This document shows, piece after piece, positions 49,224 to 60,326 of a stretch of DNA of 64,000 bases (the first letter of the stretch is position 1; each line of letters starts with the position of its first letter). The DNA lies in NCBI GenBank assembly GCA_900546265.1, contig URCA01000002.1:62001-126000 (forward strand), read 5' to 3'. The stretch is from an uncultured Oscillospiraceae bacterium. Its GTDB lineage: Bacteria > Bacillota > Clostridia > Oscillospirales > Acutalibacteraceae. The notes beneath the pieces were generated by a model. It saw nothing but the letters and a program-made list of their open reading frames with translations. It searched no databases and was not told where the DNA came from. A program made the translations under genes and the position numbers.

Positions 49224-49685
49224 CTAAATGGTCATCTCGTTTTCTTCCTTATAAATAATAGCCTGCCGGAACAGCTCGGCGAACACAAACAAGATCAGCC
49301 CAATGACCGAAAAGGCCACGAAAATCAGCACCATAAAAAACTTGGTCACAAAGAACATGCCGACGAAATAGGCCACCGCCAGCACCAGGCATTCCGTACC
49401 GATGGTACGCAAGCGGCGCACCGTGTCCCGGCAGAAGGGCCGTCCCACATTGACGTTGTGCATGATGCCGCGGGCCTGCCAGAGAATCAGCTCCGCCATC
49501 AAGCCGGAGAACATCAGCACCACAAAGTATTTTTCATAATAAAACCCTTCCATGCCGGGCTTTCTGTCCGTCACACCGGTGATGCTCCACGGCAGGGAAA
49601 TCATCAGCCCCAGGGCCACCAGCATCAGCGCGATGAGCGCCGCCTCTATGATGCCGCTGAGCCCATTTTTGCTCACAGTCTTCAT
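49224..49685 (-). CDS. DUF2975 membrane protein
   Basis: The 153-residue protein has four hydrophobic segments (about residues 12-34, 50-72, 92-114 and 118-140). VNVGRPFCRDTVRRLRTIGTE before the third segment is the signature of DUF2975. Such proteins almost always accompany a YozG-like HTH protein, as here; their function is not known. The start at 49685 follows AAAGGATACG; longer frames lie over the leader. Confidence 0.85.
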   Translation of the reverse strand: MKTVSKNGLSGIIEAALIALMLVALGLMISLPWSITGVTDRKPGMEGFYYEKYFVVLMFSGLMAELILWQARGIMHNVNVGRPFCRDTVRRLRTIGTECLVLAVAYFVGMFFVTKFFMVLIFVAFSVIGLILFVFAELFRQAIIYKEENEMTI

Positions 49686-49811
49686 GCGCAATCGTATCCT
49701 TTCCCTCCGGGAAAACCACATTCCCGAAAAGTCCATTCTCTATCCGGAATTTTACCCCAAAGCAGCGGATTTGTGCCGCTGTTCGTCTGTCCGTCCGCAT
49801 TTTTCTCCGTT

Positions 49812-49840
49812 ATTATACCGCAAAACGATAAAAGGGTCAA
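49812..49840 (-). promoter_or_regulatory. Promoter of the DUF2975-HTH unit
   Basis: TTGACC, 17 bases, perfect TATAAT on the minus strand; leader of about 120 bases. Confidence 0.75.
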
Positions 49841-49891
49841 CGCCTGTCGGAAGAAATTTCAGGTTTTCGGCCAATGCTGCCGACTTTTTGG

Positions 49892-49920
49892 TTGTATCCC
49901 TTCCAGGAATATGGTATGAT
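49892..49920 (+). promoter_or_regulatory. secA: Promoter of secA
   Basis: TTGTAT, 17 bases, TATGAT on the plus strand, with a leader of about 140 bases. A hairpin GGCCGGCGGCC lies in the leader near 49998-50030, possibly part of secretion-linked control, but no SecM-like peptide was found. Confidence 0.55.
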
Positions 49921-50068
49921 ATATAAGATACCGTGCTGGGCTTTCTGTCCTTGGGAACCATAGAAAGCCCGTACGATTCCTATAACGATCCGGGTATTGG
50001 CCGGCGGCCGGCGGTTGCCGGGCCGGCAGACACGCCCAGTTTGATAACGAAAGGAACGGTTAGGAACC

Positions 50069-52828
<2,760 letters not shown>

Positions 52829-52894
52829 GAGCGAAACGCAAGACCATTCAGGGCTTTGGCCCGGAGATACCACGGGGAAAGGACGTCATCCTTC

Positions 52895-53992
52895 TTGAAA
52901 CTCGGAATCGTCGGATTGCCCAACGTGGGCAAATCCACTTTGTTTAACGCCATCACCAACGCGGGCGCCCAGAGCGCCAACTATCCCTTCTGCACCATCG
53001 ACCCCAATGTCGGCGTGGTTTCTGTGCCGGACGTACGGCTGGACGAGCTGACGCGGATGTACAACCCCGCCAAAACCACGCCGGCGGTCATCGAATTCGT
53101 GGACATTGCCGGCCTGGTCAAGGGGGCCAGCAAAGGCGAGGGCCTGGGCAACAAATTCCTTGCCAACATCCGTGAGGTGGACGCCATCGTCCACGTAGTG
53201 CGCTGCTTCGAAAACGACGACATTGTGCACGTGGAGGGCAGCATCGACCCCCTGCGGGATATCGAGACCATCAACCTGGAGCTCATCTTCTCCGACATGG
53301 AGATGCTGGAAAGGCGGATCGATCGGACGGCCAAAGCCCTCAAGGGGGATAAGGGGCTGCAAACCGAGCTGGATTTCTTCAAGCGGGTTTATGCCGTTTT
53401 GGAGGAGGGCAAGCCCGCCCGCTCCGTCGAATGCACCCCGGAGGAGGCCGCCATGCTCTCCACCGTCTCCCTGTTGACTGCCAAACCGGTGATTTACGCC
53501 GCCAACCTCAGCGAGGCAGATTTCACCGGCGGCAGCCCGGAGCGTAACCCGCATTTTGCGAAGGTGGAACAGCTGGCCGCCGGGGAAAACGCCGAAGTGC
53601 TTCCCATCTGCGCCCAGCTGGAGGCCGATATCGCGGACATGGAGGGGGAGGAAAAGACTCTGTTCCTCTCCGAACTGGGTCTCGAGCATTCCGGCCTGGA
53701 TCGGCTGATTCAAAAGAGCTACCACCTGCTGGGGCTCATCTCCTATCTGACGGCCGGGCCCCAGGAGGTGCGGGCCTGGACCATCACCCGGGGGACCAAG
53801 GCCCCCCAGGCGGCCGGGAAAATCCATACCGATTTCGAGCGCGGTTTCATCCGGGCGGAGATTATTTCGTATGAGGATTTGATGGCCTGCGGTTCCATGA
53901 CCGCCGCCAAGGAGAAAGGCCTGGTGCGCAGCGAGGGCAAGGAGTATGTGATGCAGGACGGCGACGTCGTGCTGTTCCGCTTCAATGTGTGA
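52895..53992 (+). CDS. ychF: Redox-regulated ATPase YchF (OLA1 type)
   Basis: The 365-residue Obg-related P-loop protein has GIVGLPNVGKSTLFNAI (G1), FVDIAGLVKGASKGEGLGNK (G3), and a C-terminal TGS domain (RGFIRAEIISYEDL, GKEYVMQDGDVVLFRFNV). YchF prefers ATP to GTP and binds ribosomes and stress factors. Translation most likely begins at TTG 52895 after AAAGGACG, because this gives the family N-terminus (LKLGIVGLP); an upstream TTG at 52856 adds thirteen residues without similarity. It follows secA by 66 bases with no terminator between and is probably co-transcribed. Confidence 0.95.
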   Translation: MKLGIVGLPNVGKSTLFNAITNAGAQSANYPFCTIDPNVGVVSVPDVRLDELTRMYNPAKTTPAVIEFVDIAGLVKGASKGEGLGNKFLANIREVDAIVHVVRCFENDDIVHVEGSIDPLRDIETINLELIFSDMEMLERRIDRTAKALKGDKGLQTELDFFKRVYAVLEEGKPARSVECTPEEAAMLSTVSLLTAKPVIYAANLSEADFTGGSPERNPHFAKVEQLAAGENAEVLPICAQLEADIADMEGEEKTLFLSELGLEHSGLDRLIQKSYHLLGLISYLTAGPQEVRAWTITRGTKAPQAAGKIHTDFERGFIRAEIISYEDLMACGSMTAAKEKGLVRSEGKEYVMQDGDVVLFRFNV

Positions 53993-53994
53993 TA

Positions 53995-54042
53995 TAAAAG
54001 AGAGCCTTCGGCACGTGAACGCGTGCCGAAGGCTCTCTTTTA
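53995..54042. terminator. Bidirectional terminator with perfect 21-bp stem
   Basis: TAAAAGAGAGCCTTCGGCAC... pairs with its exact complement around the loop TGAACG. It ends ychF (plus) and the DUF1848 gene (minus), whose stop codon lies inside the stem. Confidence 0.85.
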
Positions 54043-54978
54043 ATACAGGGTGGTTTGATTCTGCCGCAGGGATTCGACCGGACGGGGCCGGACGATATCG
54101 TCCGGCAGAAGGCGGCCGGTAAGCAGGGGGGACAGGGGATCATGCCGCGCGCAGGCGGCGGCCACCGCCCCGCCGCCCGCGTTGGCATAGCAATAGACGC
54201 AGCCGTTGCGGCAGGTGTCGTAAGCGCCGATGTCCACGCTGTCCACACAGCCGCAGTGCGGCCGCTGGCCGTTGTGTGGCTTCGCCTGAATGGGACAGCC
54301 GCAGACCCGTTCCACCCGCTCCCGGCTGATGCAGCTGGCGGGGCGGATGCCGAAGGGGCGCCAGTCCATTTCTTCACAGCAGGCCCGCACGTCCAAGCCC
54401 GCCTCCCCGCCGATGGCGCCGATCGTATTCGCCAGCGCCGCCATGTCGTCCGGCTGGGGCGGGCGGATGCGGCCACTGCGTACCGCCGGGCGCACCTTGG
54501 CGTAAACGTCCAGAAAGCTGATGGTGCATTGCTCCGTATATCCCGCCAGGCGCCGGCAAAGGCGGGCGAACGCGTCCAGAATACGCGGTACATCCCAATC
54601 CGCGTTCAGCAGGATGGGATCGAACCGCCACAGCACCCGGTGAGGCCCCAGCCGATCCGCCAGACGGCGAAAGATGTCCGCGACAGCCGATTTATCCGGC
54701 AGGCCGGGCTCCAGCTCCGGGCCATAGGGGGTCAGAGTAAACTGAAAATAGTAGGGGATCCCCCTGGCATCCAATTCCGACAAGCGGGACAGGAAGGGGG
54801 CCGGATTCTTGGTCCAGAAGACGATGCAGTCCACGTTCTCCGGCGACAAGTCAATCCGGCTGACCTGCCGGGGATTGCGGGGGTTGCGCACCAGCAGGAA
54901 CCCGGCCCGCAGCCGGTTCATCAGCCAATCCCCATAAAACGCCGGGATATCCGTCCGGCGACTGGCGCTGAGTATCAT
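54040..54978 (-). CDS. DUF1848 protein with C-terminal cysteine cluster
   Basis: The 312-residue protein starts MILSASRRTDIPAFYGDWLM and has FWTKNPAPFL, FQFTLTPYGPELEP and LWRFDPIL, the family pattern. The C-terminal part has CGCPIQ, then CGCVDSVDIGAYDTC and CRNGCVYCYAN (about residues 232-266). The CxxxCxxC spacing is the same as a radical-SAM cluster, but it is at the wrong end of the protein, and the TIM-barrel-like part before it resembles the DNA photoproduct lyase/radical-SAM relatives. The family has no known function. It stands alone between a bidirectional terminator and the ABC exporter operon. Confidence 0.87.
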   Translation of the reverse strand: MILSASRRTDIPAFYGDWLMNRLRAGFLLVRNPRNPRQVSRIDLSPENVDCIVFWTKNPAPFLSRLSELDARGIPYYFQFTLTPYGPELEPGLPDKSAVADIFRRLADRLGPHRVLWRFDPILLNADWDVPRILDAFARLCRRLAGYTEQCTISFLDVYAKVRPAVRSGRIRPPQPDDMAALANTIGAIGGEAGLDVRACCEEMDWRPFGIRPASCISRERVERVCGCPIQAKPHNGQRPHCGCVDSVDIGAYDTCRNGCVYCYANAGGGAVAAACARHDPLSPLLTGRLLPDDIVRPRPVESLRQNQTTLY

Positions 54979-54994
54979 AGAACAGCCTCCCTCG

Positions 54995-55771
54995 TCATGA
55001 ACCGGTGGATTTATAATGCCGCACCCCGATTTTCCAGAACAGCAGGCACAGGGCCAGAAACGGCAGAGCGGCGAAAGGGGCGAACATCAACAGCCGGTTG
55101 CTCGACCGGCCGAGGAGAAAGAGCAGCGGATAATACTGAAACAGTGCCAGGGGAATGATATACGTGAAAAATTTCAGTACGCCTTCGCCGTAGATGCGGA
55201 AGGGATAACGACCGAATTCCCGGCCTCCGTCGGTAAAGATGTTCATGAATTCCAGGCCCTCGGTGGTGTAAAAACAGAGGGAGGCGTAAATCATGAACAG
55301 CCCGGAAAAGACCGCCACGCCCCCGGCAACCATCAGCACCAGGGTCAGGATGCGATCCCACCGCCACACGATACCGCTGGCGGGGATGACATAGGCGAAC
55401 ACCAGCACCGCCTGGAGAAGGCGGCCCAGACGGGTCAATTCCATCTTGGAGACCAGCACCTGAAACACCGCGCCCCGGGGCCGTACCAGAATACGGTCGA
55501 ACTGGCCGTTGCCGAGCATGGAGGGAAAGGCGTCAAAGCCCCGCGCAAAGCATTCGGCCAGGGAAAAGGCCATCAAGACGATGGCGAAGCAGAGCAGCAC
55601 CTCCTGATAGGAGAAGCCCTCCACCGTGTGAAAGCGGGAGAACATAAAATAAATTCCGAGAAACATGGAGAAGGAAACCAGGAACTGCCCGAGAACGGTC
55701 AGAAAGAATGAGGTCTTATACTGCATCGCCGATCGCAGATGGATGGAAAAATATTTTAGATACAGCCGCAT
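54995..55771 (-). CDS. ABC-2 type exporter permease (DUF990-like), second subunit
   Basis: The 258-residue protein has six predicted membrane helices and starts MRLYLKYFSIHLRSAMQYKT. The stretch LGNGQFDRILVRPRGAVFQV is typical of DUF990/ABC-2 permeases that pair with a second, related permease. It forms the membrane channel together with the next protein; the transported substance is unknown. It is third in an ATPase-permease-permease operon, 24 bases after the first permease. Confidence 0.85.
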   Translation of the reverse strand: MRLYLKYFSIHLRSAMQYKTSFFLTVLGQFLVSFSMFLGIYFMFSRFHTVEGFSYQEVLLCFAIVLMAFSLAECFARGFDAFPSMLGNGQFDRILVRPRGAVFQVLVSKMELTRLGRLLQAVLVFAYVIPASGIVWRWDRILTLVLMVAGGVAVFSGLFMIYASLCFYTTEGLEFMNIFTDGGREFGRYPFRIYGEGVLKFFTYIIPLALFQYYPLLFLLGRSSNRLLMFAPFAALPFLALCLLFWKIGVRHYKSTGS

Positions 55772-55795
55772 GGCCGAACCCTCCTTTCTCTGTGT

Positions 55796-56602
55796 TCAAC
55801 CGCCCTGCACCACGACGCGGCGCAGGGCCCGATTCATCAGCGCCTTGCCCGCCGCCGCCAGCAGAACCAGCCATACCGCCTGCAGCGCCATGGTGAACGC
55901 CCGCTCTCCGCCGGCGATCTGGCCGGCGTAAATCCGCAGGGGTACATTCTGCATGGACGCGAAGGGGAGCAGTTCCAGCACGGCGCGCAGCTTATCCGGC
56001 AGGAACGGCAGGGGAAGCACCGAGCCGGACAGCAGTTCCATCAGCGACATGGCCACGATCCGGATGCCCATGGGGGAGATGGTAAAAAAGCAGAGGGCGT
56101 ATATCAGCATGGCGAAGGCCACCACCACCGAGAACCCGAGCAGCATGGACAGAAGAAACAGCAGAAAGTCCGGCAGGCTGGCGGGCAGGCCGAGACGAAA
56201 CGGCGACGGCAGAAAAGCGGCGATGACCAGGATGGGCATACAGCGCAGCACGGCCTTCGCCAGCCGGCTGGCCGCGCTGCGCGCAAACCACATGGTATAG
56301 AGATCGAGCGGGCGGCACAGCTCATAGGCGATCGAGCCCTCGGTAATGGCGGACAAGATATCCTCATCCCAATACCAATTCATGAACAAGGCCAAAAAGG
56401 CCTGCTGCAGCCAGATATAGGAGGCCAGCTGATCAAAGCGCATGGGCAGGGCGGCCGTGTCCCCCGCCCGATAAAACGCGGAAAAGAGCAAAAGCTCCAT
56501 CAGCCCCCAGAAGAACTGGGTGGCGATGCCGGCAAAGGCGGCGGAGCGGTATTGCAGGCTGTTGACAAACCGCAGCCGGAAGAAGGACAGGTACTTGTTC
56601 AT
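55796..56602 (-). CDS. ABC-2 type exporter permease, first subunit
   Basis: The 268-residue protein has about six membrane helices. GSIAYELCRPLDLYTMWFAR corresponds to the GNGQFDRILVRP region of its partner, showing that the two permeases are distant paralogues. ATG overlaps the ATPase stop as ATGA. Related three-gene sets have been linked to export of antibiotics or lipids, without proof for this group. Confidence 0.85.
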   Translation of the reverse strand: MNKYLSFFRLRFVNSLQYRSAAFAGIATQFFWGLMELLLFSAFYRAGDTAALPMRFDQLASYIWLQQAFLALFMNWYWDEDILSAITEGSIAYELCRPLDLYTMWFARSAASRLAKAVLRCMPILVIAAFLPSPFRLGLPASLPDFLLFLLSMLLGFSVVVAFAMLIYALCFFTISPMGIRIVAMSLMELLSGSVLPLPFLPDKLRAVLELLPFASMQNVPLRIYAGQIAGGERAFTMALQAVWLVLLAAAGKALMNRALRRVVVQGG

Positions 56603-57573
56603 ATGTCAAACTCCCGGTACAGGCCGACCACCAGTTCCTCCGCCGTCGCGCCTGTCACCGACAAATCTAGGATATTCACGGCGTCCGACAACCGGCCGAT
56701 AAGAGCGGAGGCGGTTATCCGCCGTCCGTCCGCCCGCAGCACCGCCCGGCCCGGCTGGCTTTCGAGAAGCGTCACGCCGTCCGGAAGAGCGGGGAGTTCC
56801 CCCGCGTATTCCACCGTCAGGGTCTGGGCGGCCGCGTAGCGCTTTTTCAGCTCGTCCAGCTGCCCGTTGAGCAAAATCTGCCCCTTGCCGATAAGGAGAA
56901 TCCGTTTGGTCAGCGCTTCGATATCCTGCATATCGTGGGTGGTGAGAATGACAGTGGTTCCCCGCTCCTGGTTGCGCCGTTTGATGAAATCCCGCACGGC
57001 GATTTTGGACACCGCGTCCAGGCCGATGGTCGGCTCGTCCAGGAAAAGAATGCGCGGATCGTGCAGGAGAGAGGCGGCGATTTCGCAGCGCATCCGCTGG
57101 CCCAACGACAGCTGCCGCGCCGGTGTGCGGAGAATGTCCGACAGGTTCAGCAGGGCTGTCAGCTCCTCCAGATTGCAGCGGTAGGCGCTGGTTTCGATTT
57201 TGTAAATATCCCGCAGCAGTTCAAAGGAATCGATCACCGGCACATCCCACCACAGCTGGGAACGCTGGCCGAACACCACGCCGATGTCGGCCACATGGGC
57301 GGTTCTCTCCTTCCAGGGAACACGGCCGTTGATGACGCAGGTGCCGCTGTCGGGCGTGAGAATGCCGCTCATCACCTTGATGGTGCTGCTTTTACCGGCG
57401 CCATTCGGGCCGATATACCCCACCATCTCGCCGTCCTCGATGGTAAAAGACACATCCCGGAGCGCCTCCACCCGTTCGTATTCCTTATGAAACAAAGCCC
57501 GGGTCGCCGCTTTCATGCCGGCGTTCCTCTTGGAGACCCGGAAGGTTTTGCAGATATGTTCGAGCGTAATCAT
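56599..57573 (-). CDS. ABC exporter ATP-binding protein
   Basis: The 324-residue ATPase has Walker A GPNGAGKSSTIK near residue 56, the signature LSLGQRMRCEIAASLL, Walker B ILFLDEPTIGLD and the switch His in TTHDMQDI. The first 40 residues (RVSKRNAGMKAATRALFHKE) are the N-terminal extension typical of the DUF990-linked ATPases (YadG/ABC-2 class), and a C-terminal domain of about 90 residues follows. It powers the two permeases encoded next. AAGGAGACGGGT precedes the ATG. No clear own promoter was found. Confidence 0.9.
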   Translation of the reverse strand: MITLEHICKTFRVSKRNAGMKAATRALFHKEYERVEALRDVSFTIEDGEMVGYIGPNGAGKSSTIKVMSGILTPDSGTCVINGRVPWKERTAHVADIGVVFGQRSQLWWDVPVIDSFELLRDIYKIETSAYRCNLEELTALLNLSDILRTPARQLSLGQRMRCEIAASLLHDPRILFLDEPTIGLDAVSKIAVRDFIKRRNQERGTTVILTTHDMQDIEALTKRILLIGKGQILLNGQLDELKKRYAAAQTLTVEYAGELPALPDGVTLLESQPGRAVLRADGRRITASALIGRLSDAVNILDLSVTGATAEELVVGLYREFDI

Positions 57574-57602
57574 ACCCGTCTCCTTATCTCGGCGCAGAGG
57601 CC

Positions 57603-57633
57603 AAAACCCCCGCTATCTAAAATAGCGGGGGTT
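57603..57633 (-). terminator. Terminator of the S41 peptidase gene
   Basis: AACCCCCGCTAT-CTAA-ATAGCGGGGGTT is a 12-bp stem with T4 on the minus strand, separating the S41 gene from the ABC operon. Confidence 0.85.
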
Positions 57634-57650
57634 ATACGCTATATAACCGC

Positions 57651-58916
57651 TTACTGCGCGGCGGCCGTTGTGGTGGTCGCCTGTGTCGCGGTACTGTCGG
57701 CGCCGCCGGTGGGTTCCGTCGGCGTGGTGGCGGCTCCGCCCGTGAGGATGGATAGCGCCGCCTTCAGCTGGGGATCCGTCGTTTCCGTTAAGAGCTCGAA
57801 GTCTGTCGTCTGGCTTTCGGTCAGGGAAATCAGCTTGGTGGGGGCGATGCCCTTCCCCTCCAGCCCGCCGCTTTGGAGCAGGGACAACTGCGCCACAGTC
57901 AGCTTGACGGCGGAGCTGTCCACCTTCAAGGGGAAGAACTCCTGTATACGGCCTTTGCCGGCGGTATTCTCCCCTACCACCGTGGTCAATTGGAACTCCT
58001 GAAGCACGCCGGCAAACAGTTCGGCTTCTCCGGCGGTTTTCCCGTTGACCAGGGTCACGCTGGGGACGCTCATCTGATGGAGATCCTCCGCCACCAGCTC
58101 CGTGACTTTGCCCTCATTGTCCGTCAGGGACGCATATTTGCCCCGGGGCAGCAGATAGGACAACATATCCTTGGCGGACTGAATCGTGCCGCCCGTGTTG
58201 CCGCGCAGGTCGAAAATGATGCTGCCGACGCCCGCCTCTTCCAAGGCGGAATAGGCCGCTTTGAACTGCTCCGTGGTGTTATTATGGAAGCCGCGGATGC
58301 GGATATAGCCCACGCTGTCGCCGATAACCCGTTCCTCCACGCTGACCAGCACATAAGGGCTGGCCGTCAGCTCGAAGGAGGAGGGCTGGCCGTCGCGGGA
58401 CACGGTGACCAGCACCTTGGCGGCGTTCTCCAGCTTGGACTTGACGGCGGCGAAATCTTCCTTCTTCACCTCCGTGCCGTCCACGGCCGTGATGACGTCC
58501 CCCTTGCGCATGCCGGCCTTCTCGGCGGCCGAATCCTTATGAATCAGCGTGGCAATGATTTTCCCTTCCGTGGACAGGGTGACGTCGATGCCGACGCCGG
58601 TCATCTTGCCTTCCGCCTCCGCCTGGGCCTTGGTATAGGCGTCATGGCTGAGATAGGCGGCGTACGGGTCGTCAATGCTGGAGATATACGCCTGGGCCAG
58701 AGCCGCGCGCAGCTTGGCCTCGTCAATGTTCGCGTACTGCTGGCGCACGGCTGTGTCCACATCCGCAATGTTGTCAAACATGCTCTGTTTCTGGGCCAGG
58801 GCCGTGACGTTGGAGTTGAAATACCGCATGGCCACCACCATGGTGACCGAAATGGTCAGCGCCATGGTGATGATGATCAGCGCTAGGGTGGCTCCCAACG
58901 GAATTTTTTTGTTCAT
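57651..58916 (-). CDS. S41 C-terminal-processing peptidase family protein, catalytic Ser replaced
   Basis: The 421-residue protein has a membrane anchor (about residues 8-30), a helical N-terminal domain, a PDZ domain (about 95-180, GIDVTLSTEG, AGMRKGDVITAVDG), and the S41 core (GYIRIRGFHNNTTEQFKAAY, LRGNTGGTIQSAKDM). A Thr/Ala/Pro-rich tail ends it. In the expected active-site motif (T-A-S-A-x-E-L/I) the sequence is KTAGEAEL; Gly296 stands where the nucleophilic serine should be. The Lys321 of the GKGRIQ motif is kept. It is therefore probably not an active protease, though PDZ and substrate binding may remain. It follows the M23 peptidase gene and may act in division-site wall turnover. The missing serine should be confirmed in the reads. 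Confidence 0.85.
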   Translation of the reverse strand: MNKKIPLGATLALIIITMALTISVTMVVAMRYFNSNVTALAQKQSMFDNIADVDTAVRQQYANIDEAKLRAALAQAYISSIDDPYAAYLSHDAYTKAQAEAEGKMTGVGIDVTLSTEGKIIATLIHKDSAAEKAGMRKGDVITAVDGTEVKKEDFAAVKSKLENAAKVLVTVSRDGQPSSFELTASPYVLVSVEERVIGDSVGYIRIRGFHNNTTEQFKAAYSALEEAGVGSIIFDLRGNTGGTIQSAKDMLSYLLPRGKYASLTDNEGKVTELVAEDLHQMSVPSVTLVNGKTAGEAELFAGVLQEFQLTTVVGENTAGKGRIQEFFPLKVDSSAVKLTVAQLSLLQSGGLEGKGIAPTKLISLTESQTTDFELLTETTDPQLKAALSILTGGAATTPTEPTGGADSTATQATTTTAAAQ

Positions 58917-58990
58917 AGGGGAATTCCTTTCCTGCGGTTCCTGCCCGCGCCGGCAAGGAGACGGCGCGGCAGACCTTATTGCCGCAACAA

Positions 58991-59029
58991 GCTCATGAAA
59001 ACTCCGGCTATACCGGCGTCTTCATGAGC
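58991..59029. repeat. Nested hairpin between M23 and S41 genes
   Basis: GCTCATGAA and TTCATGAGC form a perfect 9-bp outer stem around an inner CCGG-CTATA-CCGG. There is no T run, so it may be an mRNA processing or attenuation element. Confidence 0.5.
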
Positions 59030-59063
59030 CTGAACGCTTGGGGCAAGATCCGGGCAACCCGGC

Positions 59064-60326
59064 TTACTTATTCAGCGAAACGTAGCCGTTCTTGATGGGA
59101 TCCACCGCCACGCCGTTGACGCGTACCTCAAAGTGCAGATGCGGCCCGGTCACATTGCCGGTATCCCCCGCCAGGGCCAGAACGGTCTTGCCGCGTGTGA
59201 CCTTATCGCCCACCCGGGCATACATCTTGGAGGTGTGAGCATACAGGGTGGAAATCCGCCGGCCCTTGGAATCCAAGCCGTGATCCACAATGCAGTAATA
59301 GCCGTAGCCGCCGCCCCAGGTGCTGGTATAATTCGAATAGATAACGGTGCCGCTTTCCGCCGCGTAGATCTTCTCGCCATAAATCGGGACAGACCCGTTG
59401 GCAATATCGATGCCGCGGTGAACCGTACCCCAGCGGGAGCCGAAGCCGGAGGAAATGTTCCGCACGGTGGGCACCGGCCAGAACATGGTGCCGCCGCCGT
59501 ATTGGCCGTTGTTGTTGCTCTTGGAATCGATAATTTTCTGGATCTCTTTATCGATATCGTCCAGCAGCTTCTTATTCTTTTCGATCTGCGCTTTATAGTT
59601 GTTGGCCTGGGCCAGGATTTTCTTCTCCTCGGCCTGGATCGCCTTATAGAGGTTCTCCATTTCTTTTTTCTTGGCGCTGGCCTCGTTTTGAAGCGCCTGC
59701 TCCTGCTTCTTGCGGTCGGCCAGGGCCTGCTTGTCCGTTTCCAGCGCGGACTTGTCGGCCTTGATCTTGGTCAGCTCGGCCTCCATGTCGTTCAGGGCCT
59801 TCTGATCGTTCTCTGCAATGCGTTCGAGCATCTTCGATTTGATGAGATATTCGGCGTATTCCTCGGTGCTGAGCATCATCTGCACGCTGGACAGGTTGCC
59901 CCGCTTGGACAGGGCCCGCAGGCGCTCGTTCAGCTTATCCGACGCGTCCTGAATGTTCGCTTCCTTTTGAGAAATAGCCGACTCCTTGGCGGCGATTTCA
60001 CTGTTCTTGCCGGAAATCTGGGAGTTCAGGCTGCTCAGCCGCTGGTTGATGTTCTCCAGCTGCTGCCGGGCGTTGTCCACCTGGCTTTTCATGTTTTTCA
60101 AGCGGGCCTGGCTGTCCTCCAAATTGTCATTGGTATTGGCCAGCTGCTTTTTCAGCTCATCGGCCTTTTTCTGCAGCTCCTTCTGCTGAGCGTACAGCTG
60201 TTCCTCGGTCATGGCCGCCGAGGCGGGAATCGTCTGCAGCGAAAACGCCAGAGCCAGCAGAACCGCCGACACGATGGCGAGAAGCCTCCGGAACCCGGCC
60301 CGGCTTGCAGTGGATGCGGTCGTCAT
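59064..60326 (-). CDS. M23 peptidase with coiled coil (EnvC-like FtsEX-activated murein hydrolase)
   Basis: The 420-residue exported protein has a signal peptide (about residues 12-38, cut after PASA), a long coiled coil (about 40-260) and a LytM domain (about 280-405). The zinc ligands are present: TVHRGIDIANG (His, Asp), a middle His in LYAHTSKMYA, and GPHLHFEVRV (HxH). In family terms, FtsX contacts the coiled coil and releases the LytM domain for septal peptidoglycan cleavage. Unlike EnvC itself, the LytM site looks complete, so it may cut directly. The ATG overlaps the ftsX stop as ATGA. Confidence 0.92.
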   Translation of the reverse strand: MTTASTASRAGFRRLLAIVSAVLLALAFSLQTIPASAAMTEEQLYAQQKELQKKADELKKQLANTNDNLEDSQARLKNMKSQVDNARQQLENINQRLSSLNSQISGKNSEIAAKESAISQKEANIQDASDKLNERLRALSKRGNLSSVQMMLSTEEYAEYLIKSKMLERIAENDQKALNDMEAELTKIKADKSALETDKQALADRKKQEQALQNEASAKKKEMENLYKAIQAEEKKILAQANNYKAQIEKNKKLLDDIDKEIQKIIDSKSNNNGQYGGGTMFWPVPTVRNISSGFGSRWGTVHRGIDIANGSVPIYGEKIYAAESGTVIYSNYTSTWGGGYGYYCIVDHGLDSKGRRISTLYAHTSKMYARVGDKVTRGKTVLALAGDTGNVTGPHLHFEVRVNGVAVDPIKNGYVSLNK

